Part shown: positions 18,130-28,979 of the stretch, piece by piece
Layout of the letters: every line of letters begins with the position of its first letter
Position numbering within the stretch: position 1 is the first letter of the stretch
DNA from: Sinohyriopsis cumingii
Lineage: Eukaryota; Mollusca; Bivalvia; Unionida; Unionidae
Direction: 5' to 3'
Length of the DNA: 64,000 bases
Assembly: GCA_028554795.2 (NCBI GenBank)
Contig: CM068828.1
Coordinates: forward strand, 16,109,630 to 16,173,629
Notes under the pieces: model-generated
The model's input: the letters and a program-made list of their open reading frames with translations, nothing else
Databases searched by the model: none
Told to the model about the DNA's origin: nothing
Position numbers and translations under genes: made by a program

Positions 18130-19110
18130 GACACATGAGATTATGCGATGTGAGCTTTATAATCCCAAGTTAGTCACAGACTGTTTTCAGGCAATTTTGA
18201 CTTGTTGGAAACATGGGTTCTTTTCATACCTAAACCATTTAAACAAGAAATGTAACAGTTTGTTAAAGCTGACCTTGGTCTACACGATAATATTTACCTT
18301 CTTGCGGTTGTACAGACGATATATAATCACGTAACTTACGGGTCGATTTAGGTATGATGACTGCATACCCTGAAATAAGCACTGACAGAATGTCGTAATT
18401 TCACTTGTATATGCCTGCGTTAGTACATTTACTTAGCAATAACGAATGTATCCGTTCAAATAAAAAAATGGATAATTGACATACAACTAGATGATAAATA
18501 ATGTAATCCGTCGAGGGATATACTTTATTTTGATTTGCAAAGTATATCGTTTAAAAGAACAAGTTTTTAATTTTTCTGTGCCTCTTTGCCTGCCGAAGAG
18601 TTTACTGAATCGTAAAAAAACTAGAACCGAATTGCAAGCAGAAGAATTAATTGCTGCGTCATAGACATGAGTCTACGTTGTCCAGACACTTTTAAATACA
18701 ATGAACAACTTCAGCTATGCACTTTGAAATTGTTCTCATGAGATTGGTCACGTGATACTGAAGTCATTGGCAACAGTTCAGTCTTGTAACAGTAGGTCTG
18801 AGACAAATAAGTCACCACTTAAGCTGTACATCCTCGACTGGGATGAAGGCAAACATTAAGAGGTCTACGCTAAACCGAGAACGAAGGGAAAACAAATCAA
18901 AACACAAAATAGACTGATTTGGTCTTTTCCAACACCCTAAAATAGCAACACAAAAATTCAAGTCATTGCATAACAAAATTCATTGATCTCAAATTGTCGT
19001 CTTCATGCATGAAGTCAAAAATGCTTATTTAAATATTAGAAATAGAACTGTCTTTGTACTATAAATTAAGAACTAACTTGATACTCCAAGCAGAAAAGTT
19101 CAATTTCATG
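18130..19110. repeat. Duplicated block, core copy (B2)
   Basis: Matches 13480-14390. It is preceded at 18058-18145 by two perfect copies of a 43-bp unit with GTGTGTATGTGTATGCACAC. Confidence 0.85.
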
Positions 19111-19111
19111 A

Positions 19112-19220
<109 letters not shown>

Positions 19221-19320
19221 GTATATGTGTGTTTTACAGTTGTACAAGAATATTAGCCGCATAATTATCTTTGTAATGCAGTGCTAGTAATATTGTCTTA
19301 TATCTACATGTAATTCCACC

Positions 19321-19615
19321 CAGGGCCGGCGCCAGACAATCTGGCGCCCTAGGCAAGGTTAGATTCTGGCGCCCCCACCCCCCGCCGCAGGAAAATATCA
19401 ATTTCAAAATTTATAAACATAATGTACATTTTCTTTTTATACCCAACAAACATATAAGACTCATTCTACCCGATTATTTGTCCCTGTATGGAATAAACCA
19501 AATAAAACTGAAATTTATTTATTTATTTTTCAAAACTGTTGTTGATTTAGAGAAATTGGAGAAATGTGCCCCCTGAAATCAGCGCCCTAGGCGGCTGCCT
19601 AGTTTGCCGGCCCTG
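19321..19615. mobile_element. Non-autonomous hAT-like element (295 bp)
   Basis: Ends CAGGGCCGGC and GCCGGCCCTG are perfect 10-bp inverted repeats, flanked by a perfect 8-bp target duplication ATTCCACC (19313-19320 and 19616-19623). GGCGCCCTAGGC words occur near both ends. No ORF of note, so it is a MITE-like element. It is inserted in copy B of the duplicated block. Confidence 0.93.
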
Positions 19616-19623
19616 ATTCCACC

Positions 19624-19890
19624 CATATTCTTTGTGGCAATGCTTTCACTGACACCAGATGGATATTATTATAAATCTGACTTGTTGCTATGGACGTGTG
19701 ATGAAAACTTGGAACCTGCTTTTTTGTATGTGCATTATACAACTATAGATCTTCACCTAGATTCATTAAAATTCTCAGAATTTCTCTCTAGATTGCGATT
19801 GCACATTATCATGCTTATAAAACATCTGATATTGTTGTCATTGTTATCAGTGGTGGAGATAGTAGAGAGGTGTGTATTAGTTTAGTAGCG
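19624..19890. repeat. Duplicated block, 'tail' copy 3
   Basis: TGTGCATTATACAACTA, TTCTCAGAATTTCTCTC, GCACATTATCATGCTTA and TCAGTGGTGGAGAT match 7580-7720 in order. It continues the copy B block on the far side of the hAT-like insertion. Confidence 0.78.
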
Positions 19891-20574
19891 TTTTTCTGAA
19901 CCCCACCGGTACTATAGTGGCTACTTGATACAAACTAAGGATAAAGTTTATAAAATTTAAAATTAACTTGCACAAAAATTTAACAAGATAAACCCTTTCA
20001 AATAAACGTATAGATGAAGTACAAGATAAACTATAAGATTTAAAAATTATAAAAAAAAAATGTATATAAAATAAAATATAAAGGTAATACATGTAAAATC
20101 GTTAAAACATATTATCAAAAATGAGCATCATTCACTAAAAAATCCAAGATCATCTCTAGTGGTATATTATCATACAGTTTCTTCATGTAGTTCACTTCAT
20201 ATTACGTTGTCTTGCAAGACAGAAATGTAAACACGGACAAAAATGTATTCCACTGTAACTGGACACGGCCATTTTATGCAGTCTGGTCGAGGATGAGTGT
20301 TAGGTAGGCACAAAATGACCCTCGTCTCTCAAATTTCTTCAATGCGATAGTGGGTTTGATGATCTTGACTAAGTTTGTGTAGTTTTCTTTCCACATATTT
20401 TGCCAAATATCAGGAACATGCTCCTTTATTGAACGTTTGAGGTCATTACATGGAATCTTTCATTTGCAAACGCATGACGACTGTGTCTGTTTTTATCTCC
20501 ACGTTTATAAGCTTTTATACTAATATGTCCCGACATCCGACAGTATATAGTATTTTTTCCAGATGGTACGAGTT
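19891..20574. other. No gene seen
   Basis: Strongly AT-rich with short overlapping ORFs on both strands. No recognised element. Confidence 0.45.
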
Positions 20575-20815
20575 GGTTTTTTGTCATGGGCTTAACACCA
20601 TTTTTCAGCAAATGATAGGCTATGCATGGTGACCAGAATATTTGTTGGAAGAAGAACCCACGCAAACCTCAGGAAGAACAGATAACCCACGGGAAGCTAC
20701 CGTCAAGCTGTCTCATATAATTCACGTTGGCCATGCCAGAGACTTGAACCTGCGCGGACAGAGGTGAAATGTCAAGGACTTATAATAAAGGCGAACACAT
20801 GACCGCCAGAGACGA
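20575..20815 (-). mobile_element. SINE family 1, diverged copy
   Basis: It keeps the order ATTTTTCAGCAAATGATAGG, GAAGAAGAACCCA, AACCCACGGGAAGCTACC and the head region GACTTGAACCTG. More diverged than the other two copies. Confidence 0.75.
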
Positions 20816-21309
20816 GCACATCTTATTTCTGACGATCTAAATTTGGTAAGGCTTTCAGAGTCAACAGGGAGTCCGAAAAGAATAAGAATTGCTTTTTGAA
20901 ATATTTCGATGTTGTTAGAGCTATTGGACAAAGAGTCCTTCTAAGTTTAAACTTTCCTATTAATGCTTTTATTTGTGAAAATGAGGTGACGAATGTCTCA
21001 AAATTGAGACAATTCGAAATCAGGTCCATCGAAACATTCACATTTGAAATCAAAGCGAGAAAAGAGATATTGATTTTTTTTTTATCTTTTTAAAAGAAAA
21101 ATAGAGATGTTTAGTACAACTGGGGCCTTGTCTTTGCCAAATCGGGTTCTTTCTTTATCAGGATATATACCTACGAGTATGTGACATTTTTTTCTTCAAA
21201 AACTGTGGCCGTTGTTTTTAAAAGTAAATGTTGTCGTCTTCTTTGAAAACCTCAGATAATGGCATGCCCATGTCATTTAAACGATTGACGTAAGCTCTTA
21301 ACACGAGTT

Positions 21310-21870
21310 GGCCATGACCTATGTTCAAACCATAATATGAATACCTTTATGTTTATACAGACAGGTGTTAAATAATAATTTAACCTCAGGGTCAGTCCAG
21401 GTGTGATTGACATCTTTCAGTAAAACAGACACTACACAATGTTTACAAAACATCACTTGAATATACCTTTTGTGACAGCATTTTACAAGCAGCAAGGAAT
21501 GTATCAATTCAAACAGAAAATGGACAATTAAGCTACACCCAGTTCACTTGATAATCTTATTAGTCGAGAATTATATTTTGCTTTGAGCTGATACATGACA
21601 CTGTTAAATAAAAGCCTGATGATTATCTGCAAGAAAACATACAAATTAGGTCTCGTTGACTGCCAAGGTCATGCTAAACTGAAGAAATACCAGTAATGAA
21701 ATGCACGCAGACGGATTTGTTGTAGAAACCAGTATATCGAGCTATGGACCACTTATGTGTTTCCAAACGAACATACTATATAATCAATCGACTCTACTAT
21801 GGACTTTAAAGTTGTTTTCATGAGGGTCAAATACATATTGGCAAACTTTCAACTATTCATGTTTTGGGGT
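21310..21870. repeat. Duplicated block, diverged core copy
   Basis: ACAGACAGGTGTTAAATAAT, GTGTGATTGACA, GGAATGTATCAATTCAAACA, ATTATCTGCAAGAAAACATA and TGGACTTTAAAGTTGTTTTC correspond to core words at 13.7-14.1 kb and 45.7 kb. Confidence 0.65.
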
Positions 21871-22180
21871 AAAGGAAATTTTGAATAATGACTGTCTTAG
21901 TACAAATCCCAAGTGTTGTGAAAAAGGAAATTTTGATCGATTACTGATTTAGCACGAATTCAAAGTCTTGTAATAAAGAAAAGTTTGAACTATTACAACT
22001 TTAGCACCAATACGAAGTGTTGTAGTAAAAAAAAAAGTTTAGTGGAGTATGGATTTGGTACAAATCCAAAGTGTTGTGGTAAGGAAATATTGAACGATTA
22101 CTGATTTAGAACAAATCCCAAGTGTTTTGGTAAAAGAAATTTTGAATAACTACTGATCTATCACAAATCCTAAGTGTTGT
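21870..22180. repeat. Imperfect 60-65-bp tandem repeat
   Basis: About five units built on AAATCCCAAGTGTTGTGGTA and a TTTTGAATAATTACTGATTT-like part. Confidence 0.75.
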
Positions 22181-22189
22181 GCTACTTCG

Positions 22190-24335
22190 GTCTAGTGCTT
22201 ATGGCATAGGGTCGCTTTTAACTAGACCGAAATATCAGTGAAACTCTGCGGACACGTGGATGACTGAGCATCCTTTCTTAGAATCACACTACTCACCTCC
22301 AAAGCAAGAGGAAGTGGGCAAAAAAAAGTGCCATAATATTGTCTTCTTCACCTTAACCCTTGTCAATTCAACGCGAGTGACGGGGATCGCATCTTAGCGG
22401 TCGAAAACCAAACAAGAAGACAAAACGGTGATGCAACTCAACATCTGTACCTGGAACGTACTCTCTCTAATGGACAGCACAACAGCAGAAAACCAGAGAC
22501 AAGAACATCCCTAGCTGGCAAAACTGTCCAGATACAACATTCAGATGGAAGCCTGAGTGAAACCAGCTTAGCTGAGGAGGGACAACTCATCGAAATAGGA
22601 ACTGGCTACACCTTCTTCTAGAATGATCCAAGTAAAGAGCGACGTAAAGCTGGTATTGTTTGCCATAACATATGGGCATCCTTCAGAGACTCTGTGTACT
22701 TAACTGCCTCTAAACCCCGTCCCACCACAAGTAAACATCAAGACACGTTTGATGGGAAAGATGCTACCATTCAGAGACTTCTGAATGAGAAACATGGGCT
22801 ACAGAAGGCCTATCTATGAGACAGCATTTCATCATCTAAGAAGGCAACGTTCAACAACATCTAGAGGATTGTGCCATGCAAACCCAGAGAGCTGCTGAGT
22901 AATAACGCAGATCCGATTCGGTCCTATACAGACAGGAATGATATGAAGAACTTCTATATTGCTTTGAAGACAGTCTACGGGCCCAGTCATCAGAAAGATC
23001 TCCAATACGGAGTGATGATGGTTCTGCTCAATGAAAAAGAAAATATACTAACACTTCAACAACACCCTCAATAAACATTCATCTATCAGCAAAGAGACAA
23101 TTGATCAGCTGCCTCACGTGGAATCAATATATCGATAGCTGATCCTCAAAACCTGACTAGAGCTTTGAAAGCAAACTGCCTGATGTCAAATGGCAACGCA
23201 CCTACACCAGAGACTACACTAAAAGAAGTCCACAAAGCCGGATACTCTCACATGGCACAGAAATTGCCTTAACTCTTCAATCAATGTGGACTCAGGGAAC
23301 TATACTCCAGGAGTACAAGGATGCATCCATTATCCACTTGTAAAAACGGAAAGGCAACTTAGAATCCTGTTACGACAATCAGGACTGAAGGGCGTTTTCT
23401 TGCTGTCAATAGCTGGCAAGATCTCTGCCAGAATTATGGTGAATCGTCTTGTACATTACATCTATCAGGGGTTTCTTCCAGAGAGTCAGTGTGGCTTCAG
23501 GAAAGGACGAAGGACCACAGACACGGTGTCTGCAGTTCGTCAAGTCCAGAAGAAATGCCAGAAACATAACTCCAACCTGTACACGACATTCGTCGACCTG
23601 ACAAGCCTTCGACACAGCCAGTCGTGAAGGACTTTGGAAGATCATGGCCAAATTCGGTTGCCCATATAAAGCTTTAGCGATGACTCGGCAATTCCACGAG
23701 GGCAAGCTCGCTTGTATTGTGAATGATTATGAGTCAACATTCGAGTCAAGAAAGGCTGTGTGTTGGCTCCAACCCTCTTCAGTATAATGTTCTCCGCAGT
23801 AGTTACTAATGCCTCCCTTGATTATGAGGTGGGGTCAACATCAGATATCGGACTGACGGCAAGCTGTTCAATCTATGGAGACTACAGGTATAGACGAATT
23901 CACAGGAAGTCACTGTTTGTGATCTCCTATTTGCTGATGACTCTTCTTTCCTGAATACCAAAACTGAGTCTGACATGCAATACAGAATGGACCATTTCTC
24001 TTCAACGTGTCACAACTTCGGAAAATCAGTACCAAGAAAACAGAGGTGATGAACCAGCCTGTACCAGGAAAAACGTATGTACAGTATGAGATCACTATAG
24101 ACTTTTTAACGGAGGAGAACTACAGACTTCTTAACGGAGGAGAACTACAGAGTTAATATAGAAGCGACGTAACTCTCTGAAAAACAGCATATCAGGCAAA
24201 ACGCAAGCGGCATATTCTGCCAAGTGTTCCACAGACAGTTCAGAGCACAAATTTACCTGATCAGCCCATTCACGCACCCATATAGAAGATGTCATGATCA
24301 TCTTCGTACTCGAAGATGAACAACAACACTTTTCA
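22190..24335 (+). pseudogene. Decayed non-LTR (LINE) retrotransposon
   Basis: A broken pol gene of a non-LTR element. An endonuclease start MQLNICTWNV is at 22431. Reverse transcriptase pieces follow in shifting frames: LLSIAGKI and ARIMVNRLV (about 23.40-23.45 kb), FLPESQCGFRKGRRTTD (about 23.47-23.52 kb), TFVDLT, GLWKIMAKFGCP, CVLAPTLFSIMFSA (about 23.76-23.80 kb) and the catalytic LLFADD (FADD at 23930-23941). Stops and frameshifts separate the pieces, and the region between endonuclease and reverse transcriptase is shortened. It ends near a self-complementary CATCTTCGTACTCGAAGATG and an (AAC)n tail. I am sure of the LINE class but not of the clade (RTE- or jockey/CR1-like). Confidence 0.88.
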
Positions 24336-24724
24336 CTGTACCGGTACTTCTGTAGGTCTCCATTAGCATGGCATATACTAACATTCCCGAGTAATCTTGT
24401 TACGAATTTAAAAAGCTAAGATCATGGCTTCATTTTTCATGACAAAATGAATGCAAACATTATATTTGGGGGGAGGGACAAAATAGCTGTATTTGTCACA
24501 AATTAATTTCGGATATTACAAATATTATTATTTTTGTGAACTAATAAATATGCGCAGGCAAATGGTATTTTGTGAAATAATTCAGTCCCATTCAAGCATT
24601 AGGGAAAAATGGATTAAAAAGGAACGAAAATGTAATTTTGTTTTGTTTTGTACTAGCGTATGTTAAGATGTTAAGTACAGTTGTTCCTTTGCAAGAGCGA
24701 GAATCATCGTAAGATTATTCAAGA

Positions 24725-24885
24725 GAGCAGTTGTTTTGTCTGGATGTTATCCAGTTGTTTTGTCTTGATGTTATGTAGTTGTTTTGTCTTGATGTTATGC
24801 AGTTGTTTTGTCTGGATGTTATCCAGTTGTTTTGTCTTGATGTTATGCAGCTGTTTTGTCTGGATGTTATGCACATGTAACTTTT
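24725..24885. repeat. 24-bp tandem repeat
   Basis: About six units of CAGTTGTTTTGTCTTGATGT followed by TATG. Confidence 0.93.
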
Positions 24886-24889
24886 CTAG

Positions 24890-25520
24890 TCCAATAGAAC
24901 AATATATTTTCTCGTTGGTTGAATTAGTGTATTTTTTGTTTATTGGCCCTCTCTAATAAACATCTCGCCAGGGGTATTGGCACTCCACTCAAAGTTTCCC
25001 TGCCTATTATATCGATAGCGTCAGTAGTAAATTGTTGGCTTCAGTGTCAATACTTCCTATTTCTGTAAACAGGTTTTGTAATGTCTTTTACAGGGTGTCA
25101 GCCATAGCATAAGCTTAATCATCGCACTTTGGGTACAGTTTTTAAATGATAACTTAGTTATCAATTGACATACACACAGGACATTCAACAAATAGAAAGT
25201 ACTGATCATTTTTTACAAAATAAAAAGGGTGGTGGGTGGTGGCTGCAATTATCTTTCGAACCGAGTTATTTTATTTTCTTTTTACCCAAGGTAGGTCAAT
25301 TTTAAAACATACTATAATGGATATACCATGCTGTTAGTTTGCTTTAAATTTAAGTAAGATATTAATTACAGCCACGTGCGAACCGGAAATTTAGAAGAAA
25401 AAATATTCCAGGCTGCTGCCCCAGAACTTAAATCGTTGGTCCATCATACTATTGTAGTACGTATCGCGGTATGTTAACAAATATTTTATATCACGGTGCA
25501 ACATTTTTCATGATACCAAG
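24890..25520. other. No gene seen
   Basis: AT-rich, without a recognisable element or ORF above background. Confidence 0.45.
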
Positions 25521-25525
25521 CTCTA

Positions 25526-27420
25526 GATGATAGTGGCTTGCAGTATACATATTGTAATGACATTAGCATGGACGATAGTGACTTACAGCATACATGTTGT
25601 AATGACGTTAACATGGAAGATAGTGACTTACAGTATACTCGTTGTAATGACATTAGCATGGAAGATAGTGACTTACAGTATACTCGTTGTAATGACATTA
25701 GCATGGAAGATGACTTACAATATACATGTTGTAATGACATTAGCATGGAAAATAGTGACTTACAGTATACTCGTTGTAATGACATTAGCATGGAAAATAG
25801 TGACTTACAGTATACTCGTTGTAATGACATTAGCATGGAAGATAGTGACTTCTAGTATACTCGTTGTAATGACATTAGCATAGAATATAGTGACTTCTAG
25901 TATACTCGTTGTAATGACATTAGCATGGAAGATAGTGACTTACAGTATACTCGTTGTAATGACATTAGCATGGAAGATGACTTACAATATACATGTTGTA
26001 ATGACATTAGCATGGAAGATATTGACTTCTAGTATACTCGTTGTAATGACATTAGCATAGAATATAGTGACTTCTAGTATACTCGTTGTAATGACGTTAA
26101 CATGGAAGATAGTGACTTACAGTATACATGTTGTAATGACGTTAACAGGGAAGATAGTGACTTACAGTCTATTCGTTGTAATGACATTAGCATGGAAGAT
26201 AGTGACTTACAATATACATGTTGTAATGACGTTAACATGGAAGATAGTGACTTACAGTATACTCGTTATAATGACATTAGCATGGAAGATAGTGACTTAC
26301 AGTATACTTGTTGTAATGACATTAGCATGGAAGATGACTTACAATATACATGTTGTAATGACATTAGCATGGAAAATAGTGACTTACAGTATACTCGTTG
26401 TAATGACATTAGCACGGAAAATAGTGACTTACAGTATACTCGTTGTAATGACATTAGCATGGAAGATAGTAACTTACAATATACTCGTTGTAATGACATT
26501 AGCATGGAAGATAGTGACTTCTAGTATACTCGTTGTAATGACATTAGCATAGAATATAGTGACTTCTAGTATACTCGTTGTAATGACGTTAACATGGAAG
26601 ATAGTGACTTACAGTATACTCGTTGTAATGACATTAGCATGGAAGATAGTGGCTTACAGTATACTCGTTGTAATGACATTAGCATGGAAGATAGTGACTT
26701 ACAGTATACATCTTGTAATGACGTTAACATGGAAGATAGTGACTTACAGTATACTCGTTGTAATGACATTAGCATGGAAGATAGTGATTTACAGTATACA
26801 TGTTGTAATGACATTAACATGAAATATAGTGACTTACAGTATTCTCTTTGTAATGACATTAGCATAGAAGATAGTGACTTACAGTATACTCGTTGTAATG
26901 ACATTAGCATGGAAAATAGTGACTTACAGTATACTCGTTGTAATGATATTAGCATAGAACATAGTGACTTACAGTATACTCGTTGTAATGACATTAGCAT
27001 GGAAGATAGTGACTTACAGTATACTCATTGTAATGAAATTAGCATGGAAGATAGTGACTTACAGTATACTCGTTGTAATGACATTAGCATAGAAGATAGT
27101 GACTTCTAGTATACTCGTTGTAATGACATTAACATGGAAGATAGTGACTTACAGTATACTCGTTGTAATGACATTAGCATAGAATATAGTGACTTCTAGT
27201 ATACTCGTTGTAATGACATTAACATGGAAGATAGTGACTTACAGTATACTCGTTGTAATGACATTAGCATGGAAGATAGTGACTTAGAGTATACTCGCTG
27301 TCATGACATTAGCATAGAAGATAGTGACGTCTAGTATACTCGTTGTAATGACATTAGCATAGAATATAGTGACTTACAGTATACTCTGTGTAATGTCATT
27401 AGCATAGAAGATTAGTGATT
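25526..27420. repeat. 45-bp minisatellite, first array
   Basis: About 42 units (GAAGATAGTGACTTACAGTA, then TACTCGTTGTAATGACATTAGCATG). Variants follow each other in repeated series, for example units ending a reading frame with TTCTAG recur as a group at about 25850, 26030 and 26520, showing block duplication. Reading frames are open on both strands, for example the 15-residue repeat DSDLQYTRCNDISME on the + strand. In-frame TAGs in recurring units argue against coding. Confidence 0.95.
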
Positions 27421-27450
27421 TACTGTGTACTGATTATAATGACATTAAGA

Positions 27451-28185
27451 ATGAAGATAGTGAATTGCGGTGAACTGGTTGTAATGCAATGCAAATAATA
27501 ATGAAGATAGTGACTTGCGGTGTACTGGTTGCAATACAATGCAAGTAATAATGAAGATAGTGACTTGCGGTGTACTGGTTGTAATGCAATGCAAGTAATA
27601 ATGAAGATAGTGACTTGCGGTGTACTGGTTGCAATGCAATGCAAGTAATAATGAAGATAGTGACTTGCGGTGTACTGGTTGCAATGCAATGCAAGTAATA
27701 ATGAATATAGTGACTTGCGGTGTACTGGTTGCAATGCAATGCAAGTAATAATGAATATAGTGACTTGCGGTGTACTGGTTGCAATGCAATGCAAGTAATA
27801 ATGAAGATAGTAATTTGCGGTGTACTGGTTGCAATGCAATGCAAGTAATAATGAAGATAGTGACTTGCGGTGTACTGGTTGCAATGCAGTGCAAGTAATA
27901 ATGAAGATAGTGACTTGCGGTGTACTGGTTGCAATGCAATGCAAGTAATAATGAAGATAGTGACTTGCGGTGTACTGGTTGCAATGCAATGCAAGCAATA
28001 ATGAATATAGTGACTTGCGGTGTACTGGTTGTAATGCAATGCAAGTAATAATGAAGATAGTAATTTGCGGTGTACTAGTTGTAATACAACGCAAATAATA
28101 ATGAAGATAGTAATTTGCGGTGTACTGGTTGCAATGCAATGCAAGTAATAATGAAGATAGTGACTTGCGGTGTACTGGTTGCAAG
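27451..28185. repeat. 50-bp minisatellite related to the 45-bp unit
   Basis: About 15 units of GAAGATAGTGACTTGCGGTG, then TACTGGTTGCAATGCAATGCAAGTAATAAT. The first 37 bp or so align to the 45-bp unit next door, and the unit has grown by 5 bp in its last part. All three - strand frames are open (up to 261 residues), because a 50-bp unit cycles through the frames. Confidence 0.95.
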
Positions 28186-28480
28186 AACAATGGCAGGGAA
28201 GACATTGATTTGCAGTATAGTGATTACAGTGATTTTATGAGTACTGAATGTAATGACAGTATCAAGGAATACGGTCATTTACAGAATAGTGAATGTGATG
28301 GCATGTGAAGGTTAGACGGTGTTTTACGGTAACCGATATTTATTGTAATGACAGGAGAAGGGAAGACAAGGCTAAACGGTGTTTTAGGGTATATTTGTTG
28401 TAATCAGAGTAGCAAGGAAGAAATCATTTACAATGTATTAGTTGTAATTACAGTAGAACAAAAGACAGTGATTTAATGTT
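28186..28480. repeat. Degenerate edge of the 45/50-bp array
   Basis: Recognisable but diverged units (GATTTGCAGTATAGTGATTA, AATGTAATGACAGT) at spacings of 45-60 bp. This is the expected picture of an old array margin. Confidence 0.7.
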
Positions 28481-28839
28481 TATGACACTTTAAGGCAGTC
28501 CGATCTCAAATAAAACACCTTACGAGATGATATGATACAAGTCACATGGGAGGACAGAGCACCCTACAATTCTTTAACATAATGTAGAGATTATCTGGAA
28601 TATTTATGATAGAGGAAACCAAAGCGTCTTTCCTAAAAGACATAACAATCGCTTTGACCACCATCATAGACAGGTTATTATTTCAGAACTAAGTTATGTA
28701 TTCGACGTACACAAAACGATCTTTGTGTATTTCGAAACTTCAAATATTGTACGAGATACACATTCTTTTTGTAACTGACTAGCATGGATTGATTAGCAAC
28801 ATACTGGGACAGAATACGTACATGATCCAAGAAAGAATA

Positions 28840-28841
<2 letters not shown>

Positions 28842-28932
<91 letters not shown>
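28842..28932. repeat. (TA)n microsatellite
   Basis: About 90 bp of pure TA. Confidence 0.98.
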
Positions 28933-28935
<3 letters not shown>

Positions 28936-28979
28936 TAATAATCATGTTGCAACATGTCTGATGTTCTTCCAAATTTCAA

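Noticed and set aside
25526..27420. CRISPR-like array
   Set aside because: The unit repeats end to end without unique spacers, and the genome is eukaryotic.
27420..28205. 261-, 236- and 199-residue - strand ORFs
   Set aside because: They are the three frames of the same 50-bp repeat, each cycling through the same three peptides.
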